From: JACPRL01 sp035573715
GTDB lineage: Bacteria > Acidobacteriota > Terriglobia > Acidiferrales > 2-02-FULL-67-57
Direction of reading: 5' to 3'
Length of the DNA stretch: 64,000 nt
NCBI GenBank assembly: GCA_035573715.1
Contig: DATLZZ010000007.1
Coordinates: forward strand, 124,001-188,000
Shown: piece by piece, positions 50,333 to 58,545 of the stretch
Layout of the letters: each line of letters opens with the position of its first letter
How positions within the stretch are numbered: the stretch's first letter is position 1
Notes under the pieces: model-generated
Databases searched by the model: none
What the model was told of the DNA's origin: nothing
What the model saw: only the letters and a program-made list of their open reading frames with translations
Translations under genes and position numbers: made by a program

Positions 50333-51235
50333 TTATGACGCCGGCCTGTCGGTGATGAAGGTCTGGGAGATGTAGTCGTGCCAGGTGAGCTGGCGCTCGT
50401 CGAGCACCGCCCAGAGGAAGCCGAGCAAAAGAGAGCCGAGAGAGACCAGGTAGCCGAAGGCGCGCCAGCGTGCCCGCTCGGGCGTCATCGGGCGGGCGTC
50501 GAAGCCGACGGCGTGCAGCCCGAAGCGCTGCATCCCCGGGGTGCGCCCGCCGAAAAGCGTGAACAGGCTGAGGTAGCCCGCCGGCAGCACCGAGCTGGCC
50601 AACAGATAGATGAGCAGGTCGCGGCGGGCGAAGCTGAGCTCGCCGCCCAGCAGGGCAAAGAGGCTGAAGAAGAAGCCGGCGGCGACGACGATGAGCAGAG
50701 CATCGAACAAGCCGGCGCACAGCCGCAGCTCGACCGGCGCGGCGGCGCGCACGGGCAGGCTCGCGGCCTCCGTGGGCGGTGGGGTGAACTCGAAGCGCGT
50801 CTGCACCACCGGCATTTCGAGGATCTGGAGGCGCGGAACCGGCTCCACCTGCGGCAGCGAGTGCGGGGCGGGTAGGGCGGCGGTGGCGTGGCTGCTGCGG
50901 CGGAGTTTGGTGAGCCAGCTCGGACGTCGCCGCGTCGCGCGGCGCAGGCCCGGATGTGCCGTCTGCCGCAAGGGCGAGGCCGGAGGGACGAGCACAAAAG
51001 CGTCGGCGGCTTGAATGGGTGTGACCGGCGCGCGGGCGGTCGGAGTCGAAGGCGTGCGCGCAAAAGGAGTGGGGCCCATCACCAGCGCATCGGCCGGGCT
51101 GGGGGGCGCGCTGCGCGGCGGCGAGGGAGAGGCCGCGGGCGTTATCGAGGTGTAAGCGCGGGAGAGCCGCCAGCCGCAGAAGGGACACTGGCTGGCGTCG
51201 GATGAAGCAGAAAAATGGCAGCGCGGACAGTCCAT
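50333..51235 (-). CDS. RDD-family membrane protein with N-terminal zinc ribbon
   Basis: 300 residues. CPRC (3-6) and CPFC (17-20) form a rubredoxin-like zinc ribbon, followed by a long Pro/Ala-rich linker (about 30-150) and an RDD membrane domain: LFDALLIVVAAGFFFSLFAL, LPAGYLSLFTLFGGRTPGMQ, YLVSLGSLLLGFLWAVLDE and the closing QLTWHDYISQTFI. RDD domains may transport ions or organic solutes; function is unresolved. It has its own promoter just upstream and is not in the TPR operon. ATG 51235 lacks a strong ribosome site. Confidence 0.87.
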   Translation of the reverse strand: MDCPRCHFSASSDASQCPFCGWRLSRAYTSITPAASPSPPRSAPPSPADALVMGPTPFARTPSTPTARAPVTPIQAADAFVLVPPASPLRQTAHPGLRRATRRRPSWLTKLRRSSHATAALPAPHSLPQVEPVPRLQILEMPVVQTRFEFTPPPTEAASLPVRAAAPVELRLCAGLFDALLIVVAAGFFFSLFALLGGELSFARRDLLIYLLASSVLPAGYLSLFTLFGGRTPGMQRFGLHAVGFDARPMTPERARWRAFGYLVSLGSLLLGFLWAVLDERQLTWHDYISQTFITDRPAS

Positions 51236-51277
51236 ACTCCTGTTGTCCTGTCGGCGCTGCGGTTGCGCGACGCCGCG

Positions 51278-51306
51278 AATGTAGCAGACGGCGCCGCGCG
51301 GGTCAA
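51278..51306 (-). promoter_or_regulatory. Promoter of the zinc-ribbon RDD gene
   Basis: Minus-strand TTGACC (51301-51306), 17-nt spacer, TACATT (51278-51283). Confidence 0.55.
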
Positions 51307-51325
51307 CAGCTTTTGGCGTCGCGAG

Positions 51326-52468
51326 CTAGCGGGCTGCGGTGCGCGCCGCAATAGCCTCCGCGTGCCCGAGGATCCTCGGGTCGCGGACACCGACGGCCAG
51401 CGCCGACTGGATGGCCTGCTGCGCGTCGGCCAGCTTCCCGTTGGCATGCAGCGCCCAGGCATAGGCATCGAGCGTGTAGACGTCGCGACGGCGGGCGAGC
51501 TCCTTGCGAGCGACTTCCAGCGCCTCAGCGGGCTTCCCGGCATGGTCGGTGTAGTAGAAGACCAGCTCGTGGTTGGCGTTATCGGCGTTGTCCATTTCGG
51601 CGCGGGCCAGTTGTTCAAAGCGAGCAAAAGTGCGCGCGGCTTCTTCTTTTTCGCCGGCACGCTCAAGCGCGTGGGCGAGCAGGTAGAGGTTCTCGGCATG
51701 CGGCGCCACCCGGCAGAGTCGGCGGAGCGACTCGACTGCCTCGGCGTCGCGGCCTTGAGCGCTACGAACTTTGGCCTGCTGCGCCAGAGCATAGTGGTAG
51801 TCGGGAAAGAAGCCCAACGCCAGTCCCAGCAGCGAGTCGGCCCGCTCCAGGTTTCCCCGCAGTAGCTCAAGATGAGCCTGCTGAGTAAGCAGCCAGGCGC
51901 GGTCTTCGCGCTCGGTGGCGGGGGTGCGCTGGTAGGCGGCGACCATCAGCTCGAGAGCGCCGTCGAGGTCACCGAAGAGCTCGCGCAGGTAGGCGGCGCG
52001 AGTGAGGCCCGGGACGTTGCCGGGGCGGAGGTCAAGCATCCACTGCGCGGCCTCTTCGGCGGCGGCGTAGTTGCCTAGCTCGACGTTGGCGTCGACGAGA
52101 AAGCCGTAAACCTCGAGGTCCTCGTGGGTCACCTGGGCGAGCTGCCTCGCCTCTTTCAGGGCGGCAGCGAACTCGTGGCGGCCGAGCAGCAGCCAGGCGC
52201 GCCACTTGCGGGCTTCGAAGTTGTCGGGCTGGAGCCGGAGCGACTCTTTCAGGGCCTCCTGGCCCTGCAAGTAGTAGCTCGGGTCGGAGGTCTCGCGGGC
52301 GCGGCGTGCCAGCGCCGCGGCGAGCCGGTTGTAGGCGTTGTAGTCGCCGGGATTCTTCTCAATGGCCTGGCGCGCCTCGGCTATCTTCTGCTCCGCGGGC
52401 GAGGGCGAGGCGGCGGAAACCGTCGAAGCAAGGGTGAGAACCAGAGCAAATGCGGCAACTACTCTCAT
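51326..52468 (-). CDS. Exported TPR-repeat protein
   Basis: A 380-residue protein with a signal peptide (VVAAFALVLTLASTVSAAS) and about eight to nine TPR units, for example NPGDYNAYNRLAAALARRAR, DNFEARKWRAWLLLGRHEFA and VYGFLVDANVELGNYAAAEE. Probably periplasmic and a protein-interaction scaffold. It starts 11 nt after the mini-receptor gene and is the last gene of the DUF4331 operon. No catalytic domain. Confidence 0.88.
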   Translation of the reverse strand: MRVVAAFALVLTLASTVSAASPSPAEQKIAEARQAIEKNPGDYNAYNRLAAALARRARETSDPSYYLQGQEALKESLRLQPDNFEARKWRAWLLLGRHEFAAALKEARQLAQVTHEDLEVYGFLVDANVELGNYAAAEEAAQWMLDLRPGNVPGLTRAAYLRELFGDLDGALELMVAAYQRTPATEREDRAWLLTQQAHLELLRGNLERADSLLGLALGFFPDYHYALAQQAKVRSAQGRDAEAVESLRRLCRVAPHAENLYLLAHALERAGEKEEAARTFARFEQLARAEMDNADNANHELVFYYTDHAGKPAEALEVARKELARRRDVYTLDAYAWALHANGKLADAQQAIQSALAVGVRDPRILGHAEAIAARTAAR

Positions 52469-52479
52469 GGCGAGTCCTC

Positions 52480-53028
52480 CTAGTCGAACTGGAATCTGAT
52501 TCCGACGCGAAACGTGAAAGGCCTGTCAGGAAGAAAGTCGGGGTCGTCAAGCGGAGCGAGCTTGTCGGGAAGCTGGGCAGCGTAATAATTCTCTGCCTCC
52601 CGGACGCGCGTGCCGAGCAGGTTCTCAAGAGAAACAAACACGGTGCCGCGGGAGGAGACGGCGTAGGAGAGATCCAAGTCGGCAAAAACGTAGCCCAGGC
52701 CCTGCGCGCGCCGCTCCTCATCCAGAGGTCCCTGATACGAGCTCAGCAGGCAGAAGTCGGCCGTGAAGCGCGCCGCTTCAGGGGAAGCGCAGGCTGCCAC
52801 ATCCCACCGCGGCCCGGGCCGGATGGGATCGCCGAGCTCATCAAATGGTTCCACCGCCTGAGTGGACTTGAAGGAAAGGCGGAGGCGGCGTGCGGCGCGG
52901 ACTTGCAGGACGACTTCGTCGGCGCCGGGGGCGCCGGCCACCAGCGCAACATCCGCGTCGGGTGTTTGCGCGGTCCCAGGGGCAGCGGTGAGGAGCAGCA
53001 GGCTCAGCAGCAGCAGTCGTCGCATCAT
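52480..53028 (-). CDS. Miniature TonB-dependent-receptor-like protein (signal peptide fused to C-terminal barrel strands)
   Basis: 182 residues against 650-1000 for a normal receptor. A signal peptide (MMRRLLLLSLLLLTAAPGTA) leads into about 160 residues resembling only the end of a TonB receptor barrel: YVFADLDLSYAVSSRGTVFV, SLENLLGTRVREAENYYAAQ and the terminal strand RPFTFRVGIRFQFD. No TonB box or plug domain is present. Either an in-frame internal deletion or an intentionally small outer-membrane protein. The tandem ATGs at 53028/53025 have CAGGAG 4-7 nt upstream, so expression is likely. It lies 11 nt before the TPR gene. Confidence 0.68.
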   Translation of the reverse strand: MMRRLLLLSLLLLTAAPGTAQTPDADVALVAGAPGADEVVLQVRAARRLRLSFKSTQAVEPFDELGDPIRPGPRWDVAACASPEAARFTADFCLLSSYQGPLDEERRAQGLGYVFADLDLSYAVSSRGTVFVSLENLLGTRVREAENYYAAQLPDKLAPLDDPDFLPDRPFTFRVGIRFQFD

Positions 53029-53098
53029 CGTCTCCTGGAGGAAGGGCCCGTGGCCCCAAGGCAGGCGCGTCCTCGGGGCCACGAGCGGGGTTGTTGCG

Positions 53099-54787
53099 TC
53101 AGGGGATGGGGCAGATGGCGCCCGCACAGCCGGCCTCGCCGGGGTCCACGTGGCGGCTGTTGCGGCCGTCGTGAGCGAAAGCGACGTAGGGGAACGCGCC
53201 GGGGTAAGGCCTGTCGTTGGCGTTCACCCCGTCGCCGATGCGGTTGTAGGGGAAGCCGTTGAAGGGCGGCCCGGCGAGCACCCCGGCAACGGCGCGAGCG
53301 GAGATGTCCGTGACATCGTCGTTGACGCGGCGCCCGTTGGGGTAGCCGGCCAAGTCACCGGCGAGCATCCCCATCCGCTTCTGCAATCCCACCGGAGTTG
53401 GGGGAACGCCGGTGTTGAGCCGCAGCAGGTCGGCGACCGGCCCGCCCGGCGGGAAGCTGGTGCAGCCGAGGCCACCGACCGCGCTGACCAGCTGCGCGTG
53501 CTGCTGGTACTGAACCAGCGGCAGCAGGTCGACGCGCGGCGGCGTGGGCACGGGAAGAATGTTGGGGCCGAAGAGCGCCTCGTAGACGGCGTTGAAGACG
53601 CGGGCCAGCAGCGGGTCGAGCGCAAAGCGGGCGAACTGCGCGTCGTCCTTGGGCTGGCTCATCGAGAAGCGGTCTTTGAAGCCGGTGCCGATGATGAGCT
53701 CGTTGAAAAGGGCGTTGCCCATGCGCTGCACTTGGCGGAAGTCGCCAATCTCCTCCGGCGATTCCACCAGGATGCTGGTGAAATTGCGCCAAGTGGCTAC
53801 CGTCGAAGTCGTCGTTGCCTTGGCCTTGGGTGCGACCGGCGCGGGCGAGCGGCGAATAGTGACGCGCGGGCGCGACGTTGCGCCCCACGTGCCGATGGTG
53901 GCGCGCGGGTCGCAGGGCCCGTGCATCTGGCTGTCGCTGGTAATCATCGCAATGGGCACTTCGATGGCAATGGCGTTGACATTGAAGCCGGAGACGTCAT
54001 CGGCGGCGAAGTTCTGCGTGTCGTTGGCCTCCTGCGCGTCGGTGAGCACGCCGGGCGCCGGGAAGCCGGTGGTGCGGAAGTTGATGGAGTCGAAAGCCGC
54101 GCCGAGGTCGATCCAGAACGGGTCATCCACGGTGCCGGCGAACACCTTGATGTTGCCCGGCAGGTTGTAGATGCCGTCCGGGGCCAGCTCGGTGTCGTAG
54201 TTCGGCATGGTGCGCGGGCCGGCGTTGGCGGGCACGGCGATGAGGCGCTGGCCGTTGGTCAGGTCCACGCGCTTTGCACCCCGCACCAGGGTGACGGTGT
54301 AGGTCTGGCGCAGGTTGAGCCCGGCGGAGTTGGGGCCGTCGAGGTCGGTGATGGCCGGCGGGACAATCGGCGTGCCCGGTGCGATGGGCGCAGGTGAGTT
54401 GGCCGGCGCCGGGATGCCGGTGCCGGCGCCCACATAGCCGGTAAAGACGTCCGGCTGACGGATCTCCGTCTGGAAGCGGAACTCGAAGGTCACGTCCTCG
54501 ACGCCATCATGGTTGTTGTCCACCTTGATGGCGTAGAGGATTTCCGGGTCGAAGGGGAAGTAGTTGGGACCGTTCGACGGTTCCAGTAGCGGGTCAACGT
54601 CGAGAATGAAGGTGACCTTGCTCGGGTCGTCGTAGCTGACAAAGGCGAAGAAGTCGGCGATGTCGGCCAGACGGTCGATGGCGGTGATGGGGGCTTCGCG
54701 GTGATTGGCGGCCAGCAGTCCCGGTGGCGCGACCAGCAGCACCACTAGAAGCAACGACAAGAAGGCTTGCAGAGTCATGGAACGCAT
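53099..54787 (-). CDS. Secreted DUF4331 protein
   Basis: A 562-residue exported protein, signal peptide FLSLLLVVLLVAPPGLLAAN, beginning with the family hallmark NHREAPITAIDRLADIADFF. Other matching segments are DPEILYAIKVDNNHDGVEDV, FQTEIRQPDVFTGYVGAG, VRGAKRVDLTNGQRLIAVPA, IAIEVPIAMI and the DISARAVAGVLAGPPFNGFP ending. The biochemical role is unknown. The gene follows an ECF sigma/anti-sigma pair and leads a set with the mini-receptor and TPR genes, an arrangement seen repeatedly around DUF4331 genes. It is therefore likely part of a sigma-controlled secreted module. Confidence 0.92.
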   Translation of the reverse strand: MRSMTLQAFLSLLLVVLLVAPPGLLAANHREAPITAIDRLADIADFFAFVSYDDPSKVTFILDVDPLLEPSNGPNYFPFDPEILYAIKVDNNHDGVEDVTFEFRFQTEIRQPDVFTGYVGAGTGIPAPANSPAPIAPGTPIVPPAITDLDGPNSAGLNLRQTYTVTLVRGAKRVDLTNGQRLIAVPANAGPRTMPNYDTELAPDGIYNLPGNIKVFAGTVDDPFWIDLGAAFDSINFRTTGFPAPGVLTDAQEANDTQNFAADDVSGFNVNAIAIEVPIAMITSDSQMHGPCDPRATIGTWGATSRPRVTIRRSPAPVAPKAKATTTSTVATWRNFTSILVESPEEIGDFRQVQRMGNALFNELIIGTGFKDRFSMSQPKDDAQFARFALDPLLARVFNAVYEALFGPNILPVPTPPRVDLLPLVQYQQHAQLVSAVGGLGCTSFPPGGPVADLLRLNTGVPPTPVGLQKRMGMLAGDLAGYPNGRRVNDDVTDISARAVAGVLAGPPFNGFPYNRIGDGVNANDRPYPGAFPYVAFAHDGRNSRHVDPGEAGCAGAICPIP

Positions 54788-54880
54788 TCGTGTTTCCTCT
54801 CAATCGTCATTGTTGTAGCGCCTTCGCAGGCGCCGGTCATTCATGGGGAGTACGCAGGGAAACGCAGGTTGGATTGGTAG
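54788..54880. other. Gap between anti-sigma and DUF4331 genes
   Basis: Contains a small hairpin GCGCCT-TCGC-AGGCGC at about 54817-54832, close to the start of DUF4331 on the minus strand. It could attenuate or separate expression of the two blocks. No clear promoter boxes. Confidence 0.35.
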
Positions 54881-55669
54881 CTAGCTGGCGTTGCCGACTA
54901 ACACGATGGGGCCGGTGGGCTGGGGGACGCCGCCGGAGGGTTCGACAGTAACAGCGAACGCCTTGGCGGCCACGCCTTCGGGCAGCGGCGGCAGCAGGAT
55001 GGTCCCGGCACCCTGGGCATCAGGGTCGAAGACGCCGGCGCTGATTGGCTTGCCCTCCATAGGGATCAGCCAGAGTTGATAGGTCTTGCCTTCCGGCAGC
55101 GCGGCAAGGTTGGCGGCCGTGAAGACCAGGCCCTTGCGCGGATGATAGAAGGCGCGGCCCTGCGGCACCGGGCGCGCTTGCGCTGCCATCAGCGTGACGC
55201 GCACCGCATCCGGCGCGCTCATCACCTCCAGCACCGCCCGCGCGCGTGCCAGTTCCTTCTCTTGTTTCCGCAAGTCGTCCTGCAGCTTGAGGACGTTCAG
55301 CCGCGCCTGCTCGTTGAGCCGGATCATCTCCAGGCTTCGGTAGCCCAGCCACGCCGTGCTGGCAAAAAGAACCAGTGTCGCCAGGGCGAAGGTCGGCGAG
55401 GCCTGCTGGAACCAGGCGCGAAACGCGGAGACGGGCGCCGCGGCCGGCTTCGGCCGGATGCGCTCCAGCAGCTGCTGCTTGACGCGCGGCGCGGGCGTTT
55501 CCGCGGGGGCGCTCAGCGCCAGCAGGGCCGCGCGGCCGCGGGCTTTGTCGAGCGCCTGGCGGCACTCGGCGCAGTCGCGCAGGTGGGCTTCGAGCGGGCG
55601 GCGCTCGTCGGGGTCGAGCGCGCCCAGGGCCAGTAGGTCGAGATCTTCGGCTTGTGGGTGCGCGTTCAT
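54881..55669 (-). CDS. Anti-sigma factor (RskA-like, zinc-finger head)
   Basis: A 262-residue single-pass membrane protein. The N-terminal anti-sigma zinc-binding domain is HLRDCAECR (HxxxCxxC) after LDLLALGALDPDERR. A transmembrane helix lies near 95-112 (TFALATLVLFASTAWLGY), then a periplasmic helix and an RskA-type C-terminal beta domain (GLVFTAANLAALPEGKTYQL, LPPLPEGVAAKAFAVTVEPS, PTGPIVLVGN). It should hold the sigma factor encoded just upstream until an envelope signal arrives. Its ATG overlaps the sigma stop as ATGA. Confidence 0.93.
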   Translation of the reverse strand: MNAHPQAEDLDLLALGALDPDERRPLEAHLRDCAECRQALDKARGRAALLALSAPAETPAPRVKQQLLERIRPKPAAAPVSAFRAWFQQASPTFALATLVLFASTAWLGYRSLEMIRLNEQARLNVLKLQDDLRKQEKELARARAVLEVMSAPDAVRVTLMAAQARPVPQGRAFYHPRKGLVFTAANLAALPEGKTYQLWLIPMEGKPISAGVFDPDAQGAGTILLPPLPEGVAAKAFAVTVEPSGGVPQPTGPIVLVGNAS

Positions 55670-56214
55670 GGGTTCAGGGCTCGCTTCAGCGATTCTACCC
55701 CAGCCCGCAGGCGGCTCTTGATGGTGCCGAGCGGCTCGCCGGTGCGGGCGGCGATTTCGCTGTGAGTGAGACCTTCAAAGTAGGCCAGCTCGAAGGCGGC
55801 GCGCTGCTCGGCGGGCAGGCGCTCGAGCTCGCTCCGCACGCGGCCCAGCAGTTGCTTCTGCGCGGTCGCGTTTTCCACGTCAAACGGCAGCTCGACCCGA
55901 ATCTCTCCCAGGTCTTCGCCGGCGGCGGGATTCCGCTGCCGCAGCCGGCTGATGGCGCGGTTGCGCGCGGCGACCAGCAGCCAGCCTACCAGCGAGCCCC
56001 GCGCCGGGTCGAACCGGTCGGCGGTGCGCCACAATTGATAGAAGATGTCCTGCAAAACCTCCTCAGCGGCCTGGCGGTCACGCAGCACGCGCAGGGCGAT
56101 GGAATAGACCAGGGACGAGTAGCGGTCGTAGAGGCTCGTCAGCGCCGCTTCGTCGCCATTCATCACGCGTTGAAGAAGGGCGACGTCGGCGGCCGGCGTC
56201 CCGGACTCGATCAT
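55666..56214 (-). CDS. ECF RNA polymerase sigma factor (SigK-like)
   Basis: A 182-residue sigma-70 family ECF factor. Region 2 is seen as YDRYSSLVYSIALRVLRDRQ, AAEEVLQDIFYQLWRTADRF, SLVGWLLVAARNRAISRLR; region 4 is LPAEQRAAFELAYFEGLTHS, EIAARTGEPLGTIKSRLRAG (helix-turn-helix). It directs polymerase to its regulon, probably including the DUF4331 block. ATG 56214 is the only plausible start after the TATAAT at 56294-56299; no ribosome site is evident. Co-transcribed and overlapping with its anti-sigma factor. Confidence 0.95.
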   Translation of the reverse strand: MIESGTPAADVALLQRVMNGDEAALTSLYDRYSSLVYSIALRVLRDRQAAEEVLQDIFYQLWRTADRFDPARGSLVGWLLVAARNRAISRLRQRNPAAGEDLGEIRVELPFDVENATAQKQLLGRVRSELERLPAEQRAAFELAYFEGLTHSEIAARTGEPLGTIKSRLRAGVESLKRALNP

Positions 56215-56293
56215 AGTGGTGGTCGCGACGCCGTCCCCCGTCTCTGGAAGTACGCCGGCGACGCGGCTCGTGGATTGTTCATCGGCCGGCGCG

Positions 56294-56299
56294 ATTATA
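56294..56299 (-). promoter_or_regulatory. -10-like box upstream of the sigma gene
   Basis: Minus-strand TATAAT about 80 nt before the sigma ATG. The -35 is not recognisable, which would fit a site needing an activator or a sigma-dependent autoregulated element instead. Confidence 0.35.
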
Positions 56300-56378
56300 A
56301 ACCGGGAAAAAGCAAAAGAAGCAGAGAGGCAAGGAAGTAGGGAGTCCGGGGGAGACAGTGGTGCAAGAAAGAAAGAAA

Positions 56379-56414
56379 GCGGGGCCGGGAATGGAGGGCA
56401 TAACCCGGCCCCGC
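56379..56414 (-). terminator. Rho-independent terminator of the Gly-repeat envelope gene
   Basis: An 11-bp perfect GC stem (GCGGGGCCGGG / CCCGGCCCCGC) with a 14-nt loop. On the minus strand it is followed by TTTCTTTCTTTC, and it lies 45 nt after the stop at 56460. Confidence 0.8.
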
Positions 56415-56459
56415 AGGCCAAGCGATACCTGCCGTCTTAGGGCAGGCAGCGTTGCGCCG

Positions 56460-57389
56460 TTACTTGCTCTTGGCCTGAGCTTGACTCTCGGCCGCCACCT
56501 GCAACTGCAGGCGCGTGCCGGATTCCAGCCGCAGGTCGCCGCGGCGCGTACTGAGCGCCGAGGCGAGGCCGGATTGGCTTTCACCCTGCGCATTCGACTG
56601 GATGCGGATGGCGTTAATGGGCGTGGAGAGATCCGCACCCGTCGCAGTCCCCAGCGTGCTGTGCGTGGTCGCGTCCACCGTGCCGCCCGCCGCCCCCACC
56701 GTGGTGTTGGCCGCGCCGCCGACGGTGGAGCCCACCGTCGAAGTGGCGCCGCCGACGACTGAGCCGACGGTGGAAGTCGCGCCGCCGACCAGGCCGCCGC
56801 CCGCCGAAGGGCTGCCGCTCGGGGCGCTGCGAGCCGGAGTCGGCTGCGGGGCCACCATCGGCTCGTCGCGCATCATCCGCTCACGCTCCGCCCGTTCCTG
56901 GCGTGGCGTGGAGATGATGGAGCGGATCACGGCGTTGAGCTGCGTGGTGGTTTCGCCGTGCACCAGGCGGTCGAACGCAACCGCCAGGCGCGAGCCAACC
57001 TCGGCGGAAGCCGCCGACTGCACTTCGGTCACGCGGCCCAGCAGCCGGTCGCCCTTGTGGATGACCGTGCGGCCGGACTGCTTGACGTCCTTGGTGGCCT
57101 TGGCGACAACTTCGTCGCCCACCTTGGCGGTGCGGGTGTCGAGCGCGGTCACCAGCTCCGCATTGATTCTGGTTCCACTGCGGATGGCCGCCGACTCACC
57201 AGACTGCTGAGCCGGCGGGTTCGGCTGGTCTTGCCCCTTTGGCGCCACGGGTGCTTCCCGTGTCGCTTCACCGTCCCGCGTCGGCCGCTGCGGCTTGTCC
57301 TGCGCGTACCCGAACACAGCTAGGCTGACAATCAACACAACCGTCAAAAGAAGGCTGCCAATAGTACGGCTATGAAGTAGCTTGCTCAT
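56460..57389 (-). CDS. Exported protein with beta domain and Gly/Thr/Ser repeats, paralogue of 33851-34726
   Basis: 309 residues: signal peptide (TIGSLLLTVVLIVSLAVFGY), Pro-rich spacer, beta domain (TRINAELVTALDTRTAKVGD, TVIHKGDRLLGRVTEVQ, AVAFDRLVHGE), then near-identical repeats of VGGATSTVGS-type units (three or more, about 195-235) and a C-terminal strand region. The beta domain corresponds to that of the Gly-zipper protein at 33851-34726, implying a common role in the envelope. ATG 57389 has GGGAGG about 10 nt upstream; the longer frame to 57437 is unsupported. It ends at a strong terminator. Confidence 0.75.
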   Translation of the reverse strand: MSKLLHSRTIGSLLLTVVLIVSLAVFGYAQDKPQRPTRDGEATREAPVAPKGQDQPNPPAQQSGESAAIRSGTRINAELVTALDTRTAKVGDEVVAKATKDVKQSGRTVIHKGDRLLGRVTEVQSAASAEVGSRLAVAFDRLVHGETTTQLNAVIRSIISTPRQERAERERMMRDEPMVAPQPTPARSAPSGSPSAGGGLVGGATSTVGSVVGGATSTVGSTVGGAANTTVGAAGGTVDATTHSTLGTATGADLSTPINAIRIQSNAQGESQSGLASALSTRRGDLRLESGTRLQLQVAAESQAQAKSK

Positions 57390-57519
57390 TGCTGTCTTAC
57401 CTCCCAGGGCTTCTGCCCAAGACTTGTGAACAGTCACCCTCCCTTACTCAAGAGCAGATGCGTGCAGTTGCAGGTGGGTTGCTAGGAAGGAGGGAGGGAT
57501 TGAAAGTAGTACTACTGTA

Positions 57520-58143
57520 CTAGCGGCGGCGCGGCGGGCGGAGGAAGCCGGCCATGACGGCGGTGAAGAGAGCGCGCACATCCTTGCTGCGGTAGCGAGC
57601 GGGGAAGCCCAGGCGGCGGGCAAGCAACTGATCGCGCTGCAAGCCTTCGAAGGCGCCCATGAGAGCGGAGCGCACGCCGTCGACCGGCAGCCCGGCGCGG
57701 AGCTGGCCGGCGCGCCGCATCTGCTCCAGCACCGAGTCCGCCAGGCGCACGAACTCGCGGAAGCCGCCGGTCAGCATGATCATCTGGCCTTCTTTGCGGA
57801 TGCGGCGGCCTTCGAGCAGCATCAGCAGCTTGAGGTCGGGGTCGCGCTCAAACGCCGTCAGAATCAGGGCCACCAGTGCGTTGAGCTTCTCGGCCGGCGA
57901 GGACTCGGCGGCGGCGGCCGCGCGGGCGGCGGCGTTGATGCGCTGCCAGGCTTCCTCGAAGATGGCCTCCAGCAGGCCTTCCTTGCTGCCGAAGTGCTTC
58001 ATCAACTGCGATTCACTGGTGCCGGCCTGGCGGGCGACGGCGACGGTGCTGGTGTTCTCGTAGCCTCGGCTGGCGAAGAGGCTCTTGGCGGCTTGCAGGA
58101 TGCGATCACGTGAGGAGCCAGCAGCGGAGCGCAGCATAGGCAT
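57520..58143 (-). CDS. TetR-family transcriptional regulator
   Basis: About 207 residues. The N-terminal helix-turn-helix is canonical: RDRILQAAKSLFASRGYENT, STVAVARQAGTSESQLMKHF, GSKEGLLEAIFEEAWQ. The C-terminal ligand domain (about 75-200) is helical with no assigned ligand. A small gene starts divergently 127 bp away, with a palindrome between the two that could be its operator. Start choice between the Mets at 58143 and 58137 is open. Confidence 0.9.
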   Translation of the reverse strand: MPMLRSAAGSSRDRILQAAKSLFASRGYENTSTVAVARQAGTSESQLMKHFGSKEGLLEAIFEEAWQRINAAARAAAAAESSPAEKLNALVALILTAFERDPDLKLLMLLEGRRIRKEGQMIMLTGGFREFVRLADSVLEQMRRAGQLRAGLPVDGVRSALMGAFEGLQRDQLLARRLGFPARYRSKDVRALFTAVMAGFLRPPRRR

Positions 58144-58227
58144 AGAGCTACTACTTCGCGCCGGTTTTGGCAAGCAGCCTCAAGCAACCGATTCCTGCGC
58201 CGGTGAATCGAATGCGCCGAGGTTGCC

Positions 58228-58241
58228 AATTCTTATGAATT
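58228..58241. promoter_or_regulatory. Palindrome, possible TetR operator
   Basis: AATTC-TTAT-GAATT lies between the divergent tetR and the 90-residue gene. TetR repressors commonly bind such intergenic palindromes; this one is a candidate only. Confidence 0.3.
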
Positions 58242-58270
58242 CCTATTCCGTCAGAGCAGCGAGGGTCATC

Positions 58271-58543
58271 ATGCCGATTCTCAATACTCAGGAGTGGTTG
58301 CGACAGCGGTTGGACGAGTTGCTGCCGGACGTGGATCTTCTAAGCTACGAGCAGTTGGAGGAGGGCGGTGAGCATGTGGTGATGCTGTACGACCGGTTGC
58401 GGGGCGTGGGCCTGGTGATTGCGGTGCCGGATGAGTACGTGCGGGCCCACCGGCGGGGCGACGAAGAGCGGTTGGAGAAGCTGCTGAAATTCGCCGGCAA
58501 GGAGCTCAAGACTGTCGCCGCCCAGCCGCTCAGCGCCGACTGA
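58271..58543 (+). CDS. Small acidic-basic helical protein, unknown
   Basis: 90 residues: MPILNTQEWLRQRLDELLPD, then VDLLSYEQLEEGGEHVVMLY, DRLRGVGLVIAVPDEYVRAH and a C-terminal helix. No signal, membrane helix or recognised family. The coding-like GC-rich third positions support it. GAGGG lies 5 nt before ATG 58271; an upstream in-frame ATG at 58235 is the alternative. It converges on the radical SAM gene with a 2-nt gap. Confidence 0.6.
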   Translation: MPILNTQEWLRQRLDELLPDVDLLSYEQLEEGGEHVVMLYDRLRGVGLVIAVPDEYVRAHRRGDEERLEKLLKFAGKELKTVAAQPLSAD

Positions 58544-58545
58544 TT

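Noticed and set aside
57506..57517. AGTAGTACTACT palindrome near the TetR stop as an operator
   Set aside because: It lies downstream of tetR and far upstream of the next gene's start, with no promoter beside it; chance cannot be excluded.
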